From Corallococcus coralloides DSM 2259 (GTDB lineage Bacteria > Myxococcota > Myxococcia > Myxococcales > Myxococcaceae): a stretch of DNA of 64,000 nucleotides. The notes under the pieces were generated by a model. It made no database searches, was not told where the DNA came from, and saw only the letters and a program-made list of their open reading frames with translations. The position numbers and the translations under genes were made by a program. Of the stretch, positions 17,489-24,909 are shown piece after piece (positions within the stretch are counted from its first letter, which is position 1; every line of letters starts with the position of its first letter). The DNA lies in NCBI RefSeq assembly GCF_000255295.1, contig NC_017030.1, forward strand, positions 6,856,328 to 6,920,327, read 5' to 3'.

Positions 17489-18247
17489 ATGCCCCGCTCC
17501 ACCACCCGCGCGCGTCCGGCGACGTCCCGCACCGAGCCCTCGACCAAGGCGCCGCCCCCGGCTGATGCCGACGCCGAAACGAAGCCGGCTCGCAACACCC
17601 TCAAGCTCAAGGTGAAGGTGCCGCGCGCCAAGCGCTTCGTGGCGCTCGCGGGCAACATCGGCGCGGGCAAGACGACGGCCGCGAAGCTCATCAGCCAGGG
17701 CTTCGGCTTCGAGCTCTTCGACGAGCCCGTCATCGACAACCGCTTCCTGCGTGACTACTACGGCGACATGACGCGGTGGTCGTTCACGCTGCAGCTGGAG
17801 TTCCTCATCCGGCGCGTGGAGCACCACGAGCTCATCCACTCCGTCAGGAAGAGCTGCGTGCAGGACCGCACGCTCTACGAGGACCCGGAAATCTTCGCCA
17901 AGTACCTGCACGGCCTGGGGCACATGACGAACGCGGAGCTGGACCTGTACTACGAGTACTTCCAGCGGCTGTCGCGCCACATCGTGCGGCCGGACAAGGT
18001 CATCTGCTTCGACGTGCCGTCGGAGGAGGTGCTGCTCCAGCGCATCCGCACGCGCGGCCGCGCGGAGGAGAAGGGCATCGGGCGGCCCTTCCTCAAGGGC
18101 CTCAACGGCTACTACGCGGGCTTCCCCCAGGTGCTCCAGGAGAAGTACGGCGTGGAGTGCCTGGTGGTGGACGTCTCCAAGTCGGACATCCGCAAGGGCG
18201 CGGGCCGCGACGAGTTCATGGACCGCGTCTCCGCATTCCTGGCCTGA
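17489..18247 (+). CDS. Deoxynucleoside kinase family protein
   Basis: A 252-residue P-loop kinase of the deoxyadenosine/deoxyguanosine kinase type, which phosphorylates deoxynucleosides for salvage. Walker A is GNIGAGKTT at 55-63. The family DRS-type motif appears as CVQDRTLYEDPEIFAKYL, and the lid arginines are in RIRTRGRAEE. The first 45 residues are a low-complexity, basic, Pro/Ala-rich extension not needed by the family. Substrate preference cannot be read. It sits in a compact + strand run with the GDPD and thioesterase genes. Confidence 0.88.
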   Translation: MPRSTTRARPATSRTEPSTKAPPPADADAETKPARNTLKLKVKVPRAKRFVALAGNIGAGKTTAAKLISQGFGFELFDEPVIDNRFLRDYYGDMTRWSFTLQLEFLIRRVEHHELIHSVRKSCVQDRTLYEDPEIFAKYLHGLGHMTNAELDLYYEYFQRLSRHIVRPDKVICFDVPSEEVLLQRIRTRGRAEEKGIGRPFLKGLNGYYAGFPQVLQEKYGVECLVVDVSKSDIRKGAGRDEFMDRVSAFLA

Positions 18248-18281
18248 CAGCGCGCCGTTTCGTGCGACGCTCGGTCGCGCC

Positions 18282-18800
18282 ATGCACGACCTCAGCCCCA
18301 AGAGCCCGCGCGACTCCGAAGTGGTGATGACGCAGCTCATCCTCCCTCCGGACGCCAACAACCTGAACGCCGCGTTCGGCGGGAAGGTGATGCAGTGGAT
18401 CGACATCTGCGGCGCCGTGGCCGCCCAGCGCCACTGCCGTCAGGTCGTGGTGACGGCGTCCATGGACGACCTGCACTTCCACGCCCCCATCCGCGTGGGC
18501 TGGATTGCCCTCCTCCACTCGCGCGTGCTCGCGGCGTTCCGCACCTCGCTGGAGGTGGGCGTCACCGTGCACGCGGAGAACCCGCTCACCGGTGAGCGGC
18601 ACCTCACCACCAGCGCGCTGCTCACCTTCGTGGCGCAGGGCCAGGACGGCAAGGGCGTGCCCGTGCCTCCGCTGCTCCTGGAGTCGGACGCGGAGCGCCA
18701 GGCCTTCCAGGAAGCGGAGGCCCGCCGCGCCCAGCGCCGCAACCGCGGCCAGGGCGAGCAGAACTGGATGAAGGTGATGAAGCCCGTGGCCGGCGCCTGA
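18282..18800 (+). CDS. Hotdog-fold acyl-CoA thioesterase
   Basis: A 172-residue thioesterase of the YciA/BACH type, hydrolysing acyl-CoA to free acid and CoA. The hallmark region is LPPDANNLNAAFGGKVMQWID with the catalytic Asn/Asp surrounding it, followed by the hotdog strands VVTASMDDLHFHAPIRVGW and VGVTVHAENPLTG. The C-terminal 40 residues are charged helix (EAEARRAQRRNRG). It is the last gene of the + strand run, with a hairpin right after the stop. Confidence 0.9.
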   Translation: MHDLSPKSPRDSEVVMTQLILPPDANNLNAAFGGKVMQWIDICGAVAAQRHCRQVVVTASMDDLHFHAPIRVGWIALLHSRVLAAFRTSLEVGVTVHAENPLTGERHLTTSALLTFVAQGQDGKGVPVPPLLLESDAERQAFQEAEARRAQRRNRGQGEQNWMKVMKPVAGA

Positions 18801-18807
18801 ACGCACG

Positions 18808-18850
18808 AAGGGCCGGGGGCACGCCTGCCTGGCGTCCCATCCCGGCCCTT
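18808..18850. terminator. Hairpin between convergent genes
   Basis: AAGGGCCGGG at 18808-18817 pairs perfectly with CCCGGCCCTT at 18841-18850. It lies between the thioesterase stop and the end of the convergent IscA-type gene. The A/T ends of the stem give a short T tract in either direction. Confidence 0.7.
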
Positions 18851-18878
18851 CCTCCACCCGGAATCAGCGAACGGCGGA

Positions 18879-19262
18879 TCAGGTGGTGAACGACGTCCCG
18901 CAGCCGCAGGACGACTTGGCGTTGGGGTTCTCGAACTTGAAGCCCGCGCCGGTGATGCTGGTGACGTAGTCGATGTGCGTGCCCGTGAGGTACTGGGCGC
19001 TCAGCGCGTCGGTGGCGATGGTGACGCCATCCTGCTCCCAGGTCTGGTCGCCGGCCTTCGTCTCCTTGACGAGGTTCAGGTCGTAGCCCAGGCCGCTGCA
19101 GCCGGAGGGCACCACGCGGATGGAGAAGAAGTAGCCCTGGAAGCCCTGGGCCTGGATGACCGTCTTCACCTGGGCGATGGCGGCGGCCGTCAGGACGACG
19201 GGCGCGGAGGCGGCGGGCTGGGAGGCCGGCGTGGAGCCGGTGACGGCGGTAGAAGTATCCAT
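18879..19262 (-). CDS. HesB/IscA family iron-sulfur assembly protein
   Basis: A 127-residue A-type carrier for Fe-S cluster assembly. The three family cysteines are present: PSGCSGLGYDL and the C-terminal SSCGCG motif. The fold strands IRVVPSGC and IDYVTSITGAGFKFENPNA are intact. The first 30 residues are a Thr/Ala/Pro-rich extension. The start at 19262 is chosen because of the GAGGAG ribosome site; an upstream in-frame start would add 19 residues. It is a monocistronic gene with no isc or suf neighbours here. Confidence 0.93.
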   Translation of the reverse strand: MDTSTAVTGSTPASQPAASAPVVLTAAAIAQVKTVIQAQGFQGYFFSIRVVPSGCSGLGYDLNLVKETKAGDQTWEQDGVTIATDALSAQYLTGTHIDYVTSITGAGFKFENPNAKSSCGCGTSFTT

Positions 19263-19363
19263 GTGCTTCAATCTCCTCGTAGACGGCGCCTCATAACGCC
19301 CTGGCGCCCGAAAAGCCAAGGGACCTGACGGGCCCCTTCCCGGCTCAACAGAAGATAACCCCC

Positions 19364-19696
19364 ATGCCCATCCCTGAAATCACCCCCGCCGAGCTGGCCC
19401 GGCGCCTGGCCGGCCCTCCCGAGTCACGCCCCGTGCTGGTGGACGTGCGCTTTCCGCACGAGCACGAGTGGGTGGCCCTGCCCGGCTCGGTGCTGATGCC
19501 CCTGCCGGAGCTGGAGGACTTCCACGAACAGCTGGACTCCTTCCGGGGCCGCCCCGTGGTCGTCTACTGCCACCACGGGGTGCGCAGCCTGGACGGCGCC
19601 GCGTACCTCATCGACCGGGGCCTCCAGGCCGTGTCGCTCCAGGGCGGCATCGACCTGTACTCGCGCACCGTGGACCCTGCCCTGCCGCGCTACTAG
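19364..19696 (+). CDS. Single-domain rhodanese-like protein
   Basis: A 110-residue rhodanese (sulfurtransferase) fold. The N-terminal strand VLVDVRFPHEHEW and the active loop YCHHGVRS with its catalytic Cys are complete. Proteins of this kind move sulfane sulfur and are often found near Fe-S assembly genes, as with the divergent IscA-type gene 100 bp away. The last four bases, CTAG, are shared with the convergent kinase gene so that both stop codons overlap. Confidence 0.92.
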   Translation: MPIPEITPAELARRLAGPPESRPVLVDVRFPHEHEWVALPGSVLMPLPELEDFHEQLDSFRGRPVVVYCHHGVRSLDGAAYLIDRGLQAVSLQGGIDLYSRTVDPALPRY

Positions 19697-21918
19697 AGCG
19701 CGGAGGCCAGGTCCAACGGCAGGTCCGTCGTCTCGTCGGCCTTGATGGTGGCCTCGAAGGCGACGGGCTCCTTGAGCTGCTTGCCGCGCAGCTCCAGGCG
19801 CTGCTTGCCCTCCATCAGCTTGAGCGTGGTGCTGGCGCTGCCCATCATCTGGTTGTTCCGGTACACCGTCAGGCCCGGGGTCATCCCCCTGGGGGTGATC
19901 TTCAGCTTGAGGGTTCCCTCCTTGAAGCTGCGCTCGAAGGTCTTCAGCTCACCGGGCTGGCCGAACGCGAGCTCCTCCGAGTCCTCCAGGTAGATGCCCT
20001 GGGCGTCGTTCTCCAGGATGAGCGTGTCCTGCAGGTGGGCGCCCTGCACGCGCGTGAGCGGCGCGGTGCCCAGCATCGTCACCGGCTCCGGGCTGTTGCA
20101 GCGCTCCGTGTGCCGCACGGACACCTTCACCGGCTGGTTGGTGTTCACCGTGAGCCACACGCCCTGCGCATCCGCCGCCTTGGACGTGAGCGCCAGCATG
20201 ATGGGCTCGCGGAAGAGCACGCCCATCGCGAGCAGGCCCACGACCAGGCCCACCGTCACCAGCGCGCGAACGCTGCCGCCCTTGGACCTCGCCGGCTCCG
20301 GGAGCGCGGGAGCGCTGGAGCGCGAGGGACGGCGCTCGCCGGAGTCCTCGTCGTCCACCGGCGGGGCCACCGGGCGCGGGCGCGGGGCGTCCACGCGGCT
20401 GGAGGTGCGGCGGCGCGGCGGCTCCACCGCGGACTGGCTGGTGCTGGTGCGGCGGCGCGGGGGCGGCGGCGCGGGCGCGGGCTCCGTCTCCGAATCATCC
20501 TCCGGGGGCGGCAGGCGCGTGCGCTCGTCGTCCTCCAGGTCCATGCGGTGCACGCCCGAGCGCGAACGCATGGGCGGCTCCGACACCGGCACCGCGCGCG
20601 ACGCCGTGCGCCGGGGCGGAGGGACGTCGTCCACGGACTGGCTGCGCAGGTCCGAGCGCGAGTTGGTGCGGGCGATCTGCGTCGCGTTCGGGTTGCTCGT
20701 GGACGTGCCGCGCCGGACCGCCGGCTCCGACACGCTGGAGCGGCGCCGGGGCTGCGGCTCCACGCCGGTGAGCGACGGCGCGTCGTATTCGTTCGGATCC
20801 TCCGCCAACGCGGGCGACATGCCCGTGGAGCGGCGGGGCGCGGCGCCCGTGCGGGTGGCGTTGCTTCGCGAGCGGTCACGCGACTGCGAAGGCTCGCCCG
20901 GCGGGGCCTCCCAGTTCATGTCCGGGGGCGGCCGGGGCGGAGAGGTGTTGGAGTCCTCGCCCACGGGCACGAACTGGCCCTGCCGGAGCTCCTCCTCCAG
21001 ACGCTCCGCGAAGAGCGTCTTCATCAGCTCCGAAATCTGTCCGGAGGTGACGAGCCAGCGCTCGTTGACGAGCAGTTCCTCCAGCGCCGTCTGGAACTCG
21101 CGCGCGTTGTCGTAGCGGTCATCCGCGCTCTTGGCCAGGGCGCGCATCACCACGTGGTCCATGTCCCGGGGCACGTCGGCCACCTCGGACGGGGACGGGA
21201 TGGCGCACTCCATGGCCGCCTGCAGCGTGGCCAGCTCCGAGTCCTTCTTGAGCGGCCGGTGCCCGGTGAGCATCTCGTACAGCACCAGGCCGATGGCGAA
21301 GATGTCCGCGCGCCGGTCCAGGTGCTTGCCCGCGGCCTGCTCGGGCGCCATGTACGCGAACTTGCCCTTGATGGCGCCGGACTTCGTCATCGAGGCCTGA
21401 TCCGCGGCCTTGGCGATGCCGAAGTCCACCAGCTTCACCGAACCATCGAAGCTGATCAGGATGTTCTGCGGGCTGATGTCGCGGTGCACCACGTTGAGCG
21501 GCTGGCCGCGGTCGTCGTTGCGGCTGTGCGCGTAGTAGAGGCCTTCGCACGCGGACGCGACGATGCGGATGGCCAGCGGACGGGCGATCCACTGGTTCAT
21601 CCCGCTGGCCTTGCGCATGACCCGGCCCAGGTCCTCGCCGTGGATGAACTCCATGGCGATGTAATAGGTGCCGTTGGCCTCGCCGAATTCGTAGACCTGC
21701 GCGATGTTCGGATGGTTGAAGCGCGCGGCGATCAGCGCCTCGTTCTTGAACATCTCCACGAACTCGCGGTCCTCCGCGAGGTGCGGGAGGATGCGCTTGA
21801 CGACGAGTTCCTTCTGGAAGCCCTCGATGCCGGTCTGACGCGCAAGCCAGACCTCGGCCATGCCGCCCGTGGCGAGCTTCTTGAGGAGCTGGTATTTCCC
21901 GAATGCTTGAGGGTTCAT
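19693..21918 (-). CDS. Transmembrane Ser/Thr protein kinase
   Basis: A 741-residue eukaryote-like kinase. The domain at 6-270 has LATGGMAEVW, VVKRIL, HRDISPQN, VDFGIAK and MAPEQ. An Arg/Ser/Pro-rich linker of about 200 residues leads to one membrane helix (VRALVTVGLVVGLLAMGVLF) near 550. The outside domain of about 170 residues is beta-rich, with PEGA-like character near the end (VYRNNQMMGSAS). It resembles the kinase at 12312-15290 in layout but not in the linker or outside sequence. The ATG at 21918 directly precedes the kinase domain. Confidence 0.93.
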   Translation of the reverse strand: MNPQAFGKYQLLKKLATGGMAEVWLARQTGIEGFQKELVVKRILPHLAEDREFVEMFKNEALIAARFNHPNIAQVYEFGEANGTYYIAMEFIHGEDLGRVMRKASGMNQWIARPLAIRIVASACEGLYYAHSRNDDRGQPLNVVHRDISPQNILISFDGSVKLVDFGIAKAADQASMTKSGAIKGKFAYMAPEQAAGKHLDRRADIFAIGLVLYEMLTGHRPLKKDSELATLQAAMECAIPSPSEVADVPRDMDHVVMRALAKSADDRYDNAREFQTALEELLVNERWLVTSGQISELMKTLFAERLEEELRQGQFVPVGEDSNTSPPRPPPDMNWEAPPGEPSQSRDRSRSNATRTGAAPRRSTGMSPALAEDPNEYDAPSLTGVEPQPRRRSSVSEPAVRRGTSTSNPNATQIARTNSRSDLRSQSVDDVPPPRRTASRAVPVSEPPMRSRSGVHRMDLEDDERTRLPPPEDDSETEPAPAPPPPRRRTSTSQSAVEPPRRRTSSRVDAPRPRPVAPPVDDEDSGERRPSRSSAPALPEPARSKGGSVRALVTVGLVVGLLAMGVLFREPIMLALTSKAADAQGVWLTVNTNQPVKVSVRHTERCNSPEPVTMLGTAPLTRVQGAHLQDTLILENDAQGIYLEDSEELAFGQPGELKTFERSFKEGTLKLKITPRGMTPGLTVYRNNQMMGSASTTLKLMEGKQRLELRGKQLKEPVAFEATIKADETTDLPLDLASAL

Positions 21919-21991
21919 CCCGGGTTACTCCCCGGGGGGAGCGGGCTCAGTGAAGGGTGACAGGGCAGCGCATCTTAGGGGACAGCGGTCC

Positions 21992-22666
21992 ATGAGGCAA
22001 AGCCACACGACCTCCTTGCTGGGGTGGGTCGTCATGACCTGCCTGCTGGCCCTGCATGCCGACGCGGCCCCCGCGTCGGATCAGATCAAGGTCGAGCGCA
22101 AGGGAGAGCTGCTCTCCCTGTCCTGGCGGGACGCGGAGGACCAGCTCCACGGCGTCCTCACCCCCGCCGTCCCCCGCCCCGGCGAGCCCCTGCGGCTGAC
22201 CCTGTCGGTGGGAAACCTTCAGGGCCCTCCCTTCCAGGGCGCCGTCACGGTCGCGTTCTCCCGCGAGGGCGTGCCGGGCCAGGTGACGCGCACGCTGACG
22301 CGCGACGCCGTGGGCTGGAGCACCGAGTTCGTCCCCGACGAGGCCGGCGCGTGGGACGTGGACGTGCGCTTCCTCACCACCCGCCCCAAGGCGGCCCACG
22401 CGCGCTTCACCGTGAGCGAGCCTCCGGTTCCACCCATGGTCTGGCGCGTCCTGCTGATCCTCGCCGGAGGGCTCCTGCTGGTGCGGGTGCTGTACGCCGT
22501 CACGCGGCGAGGGGTGACTCCGGAGCACCCCATCCCTCCCCTGCCCCAGGCCGCGCCCGCGGAAACCCCTCCCGTGGAGTCCGGTGCCGCGACGCCGGAG
22601 GCACCTGGCGCCGCCGCGCCGGGGGAGCCCGCGGCGCCTCCGGCGGACCCGCCCGCTGATCGGTAA
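21992..22666 (+). CDS. Exported, C-terminally membrane-anchored protein
   Basis: A 224-residue protein with a signal peptide (SLLGWVVMTCLLALHADA), a beta-rich outside domain of about 130 residues, one C-terminal membrane helix (VWRVLLILAGGLLLVRVLY) and a Pro/Ala-rich tail. The outside part has an immunoglobulin-like YtkA/FixH-type look (VGWSTEFVPDEAGAWDVDVRF), as in copper or respiratory accessory proteins. The ATG at 21992 follows AGGGGA; the frame is open 14 codons upstream. It is divergent from the kinase gene and may share regulation. Confidence 0.65.
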   Translation: MRQSHTTSLLGWVVMTCLLALHADAAPASDQIKVERKGELLSLSWRDAEDQLHGVLTPAVPRPGEPLRLTLSVGNLQGPPFQGAVTVAFSREGVPGQVTRTLTRDAVGWSTEFVPDEAGAWDVDVRFLTTRPKAAHARFTVSEPPVPPMVWRVLLILAGGLLLVRVLYAVTRRGVTPEHPIPPLPQAAPAETPPVESGAATPEAPGAAAPGEPAAPPADPPADR

Positions 22667-22677
22667 CACCGCCCTTC

Positions 22678-22696
22678 TTACAGTCCGGCGTTACAG
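22678..22696 (+). promoter_or_regulatory. TTACAG direct repeat before the porin operon
   Basis: TTACAG occurs at 22678 and 22691, starts 13 bases apart, with a related TAACAC a little upstream. It precedes the phosphate-type porin operon by about 200 bp. PhoP/PhoB boxes are direct repeats of similar sequence, but the spacing does not match a known consensus. Weak evidence. Confidence 0.25.
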
Positions 22697-22891
22697 CCAT
22701 GCGGGCCCCCGGGAGGGAAAAAGTCTTCCCAGGTTGGGTCTCGTCACGGCCACGTCACGGGGCATCCGCCCCGCGCGCCGCTTCCGGATGTCCGGCAGTG
22801 CACGTCCCTGCCCTGGGCACCGGGGTTGCACAGGGGAGCAGGCGGCGGGTTGGAAGGCGTCGGGCATTACCGGGGCGGGGAGACATCGGGC

Positions 22892-24169
22892 ATGGGCGGG
22901 ACGGGGCTGGAGGAGAAGGGGTGGCGGCGCGGGCTGCTCGTCGCGGTCCTCCTGGGCCTGCCGGCGGTCGCGGGCGCGGCGCCGGAACCGGACGAGGACG
23001 CGGCGGAGGGAGTGGACCGGCCGCTCGAGGTGTCCGGGGACGACGACGCGGCGAAGCCGGCGGACGGGACAGGTGACGCGCTGGAAGGCGCGGTGGCGCA
23101 GGCGATGCCCACTGGCTCGCAGGGCCCCGTCATGGGTGCCCCGGAGCAGGTGACGGAGCCGGGCGCGCCGGTGCCGGACGCGGCGGTGCCGGGCAAGAAG
23201 AAGAAGAAGGACACGGGCCCCAAGGCGGACACGCTGGGCGAGGCACCGGACGAAGCGGACAAGGTGGACGACAAGGGCGGGCCCCAGCAGCGGATCCGCG
23301 TGTTCGGCCGCGTGTTCGCGCGGGCCGCCGCGGACGAGCGCCAGAAGTACGAGCGCGACCTGGGCATCGAGTCCGCGCGCGTGGGCGTGGCCGCGTCGCT
23401 GTCCAACCTGGAGGCGGAGGTGAGCGCGGATCTCGCCTCCAAGACGATCCTCAAGGACGCGTTCGTGCGGCTGGCGGACGACAACAAGCGCCTGCGGCTG
23501 TACGCGGGCCGCTTCAAGTCGCCCTTCCTCCAGCGCTCGCAGGAGTCGGCGTGGCGGCTGCCCATCCAGGAGCGCGGCCTGGTGGAGGACTACCTCACGG
23601 AGACGAACGCGCTGGGCGGCCGTCGCCTGGGCGTGATGGGCGAGATGCGCCTCAAGGAGGCGTGGGGCCTGAAGTTCTCCGCGGGCCTCTTCGAGGGCGG
23701 CGAGGACGCGACCGGAAAGCGGCTGAGCGAGGACGGCTCCGCGCGGCTGAGCATCCGTCCGTTCAAGTTCCTCACGCTGGGCACGAGCACCTACCTGACG
23801 CAGGTGATTGACGGGACGAAGCAGTACGCGACGGCGGCGGACGCGGAGCTGAACCTCTGGGGGCTGTCCGTGACGGGCGAGGCCGCGGTGGGCCGGCTGG
23901 CGTTGGGGCCGTTCCAGTCGCAGTCGGTGCTGGCCTACTGGACGGTGCCGGTGGGCCGCGAGGGGTGGGCGGTGCAACCGGTGGTGGGGGCGGAGGCGCT
24001 GCAATTGCAGGGTGGAATCCAGGCGGAAGGGCATTCGGTGACGGGGGGCTTCAACGTGTTGTTGGCGGATTCGTTCAAGGCGCAGGTCCAGGCGGAGCGT
24101 GCGCTCCGGCCGGGGGACCTGGTGCCCGCGCTCGAGCTGTCGGTGCAGCTCGCCACCCGCTTCCGTTGA
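22892..24169 (+). CDS. Phosphate-selective porin OprO/OprP-like outer membrane protein
   Basis: A 425-residue protein with a signal peptide (LLVAVLLGLPAVAGAA), an acidic linker with a KKKKK block near 100, and a beta-barrel domain of about 280 residues. The barrel shows OprO/P-type segments: VFGRVFARA, LRLYAGRFKSPF and QERGLVEDYL. It ends with the aromatic/basic terminus TRFR, typical of outer membrane barrels. It would let anions such as phosphate or polyphosphate through the outer membrane; selectivity is inference. It is the first gene of a five-gene unit with the VTC-like protein. ATG chosen after GGGGAG. Confidence 0.8.
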   Translation: MGGTGLEEKGWRRGLLVAVLLGLPAVAGAAPEPDEDAAEGVDRPLEVSGDDDAAKPADGTGDALEGAVAQAMPTGSQGPVMGAPEQVTEPGAPVPDAAVPGKKKKKDTGPKADTLGEAPDEADKVDDKGGPQQRIRVFGRVFARAAADERQKYERDLGIESARVGVAASLSNLEAEVSADLASKTILKDAFVRLADDNKRLRLYAGRFKSPFLQRSQESAWRLPIQERGLVEDYLTETNALGGRRLGVMGEMRLKEAWGLKFSAGLFEGGEDATGKRLSEDGSARLSIRPFKFLTLGTSTYLTQVIDGTKQYATAADAELNLWGLSVTGEAAVGRLALGPFQSQSVLAYWTVPVGREGWAVQPVVGAEALQLQGGIQAEGHSVTGGFNVLLADSFKAQVQAERALRPGDLVPALELSVQLATRFR

Positions 24170-24183
24170 GGAGACACCTGGAG

Positions 24184-24903
24184 ATGATCTCGTTCGCTGA
24201 AGGCGAAGTGACGAAGCTGCGGCGTGAGTTCAAGCGCGTGCTGGAGGCCCCGGACGCCAAGGCGGTCTGCGCGAGGCTGTCGCAGGAGCTGGGGGGCTAC
24301 CTGCCGCCGCCCACGCGCATCGTGTCGGTGTACTTCGACAAGCCGGGCCATCCGCTGGCGCGGCGCGCGCTGCTCACGCCGGATGACTGCCTCAAGGTGA
24401 GGACGAAGGAGTACTCGCCGGACGTGGGCGCCGCGGGCCGCGAGCGCGTGGTGCTGGAGGTGAAGCGCGAGCACCGCGGGCTCACGCAGAAGCGGCGCGT
24501 GTGGGTGCCGCGCACGGAGCTGGGCCGGGCCATCAAGGGCGGCGTGAGCCTGCTGCCGCTCATCGCGGGGGGCAGCCTGTCGCCGGTGCTGGCGGTGACG
24601 TACCGGCGGCACGTGTACCAGGTGTCGCAGGAGTGGCGCGTGACGGTGGACCGGGACATCGGCTTCCACGCCGTCTCGCCGGAGCTGGCCCTGTCGCCCG
24701 TGGCGCTGACGGTGGAGCGGCTGGGGCTGCCCGTGTGGGAGGACTCGCGGGTGGTGGTGGAGGTGAAGCACCTCGGGGCGGCGCTGCCCGAGTGGCTGTC
24801 GGCCCTCAATCCGGGGGGCGCGACGGCGTACAGCAAGTTCGCGGAGGGCATGGCGCGGGTGCATGCCTTCACATCAGGTGGCGTTGGGGTCGTAGGGGGT
24901 TAG
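24184..24903 (+). CDS. VTC-domain polyphosphate polymerase-like protein
   Basis: A 239-residue protein with the CYTH-like VTC fold. In yeast this domain makes polyphosphate from ATP in a basic tunnel. Basic/acidic tunnel motifs are visible: TRIVSVYFDKP, CLKVRTKEYS, VVLEVKREH, RRHVYQ, RVTVDRDIGFH and VVVEVKHLG. The final SKFAEG motif is the family signature. The ATG at 24184 lies 14 bases after the porin stop. Bacterial homologues are often next to DUF4956 genes, as here. Polymerase activity is inferred from conserved residues only. Confidence 0.85.
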   Translation: MISFAEGEVTKLRREFKRVLEAPDAKAVCARLSQELGGYLPPPTRIVSVYFDKPGHPLARRALLTPDDCLKVRTKEYSPDVGAAGRERVVLEVKREHRGLTQKRRVWVPRTELGRAIKGGVSLLPLIAGGSLSPVLAVTYRRHVYQVSQEWRVTVDRDIGFHAVSPELALSPVALTVERLGLPVWEDSRVVVEVKHLGAALPEWLSALNPGGATAYSKFAEGMARVHAFTSGGVGVVGG

Positions 24904-24909
24904 GGCACC

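Noticed and set aside
19468..21960. 830-codon + strand open frame
   Set aside because: Antisense to the second Ser/Thr kinase and overlapping the rhodanese gene in another frame; no recognisable domain.
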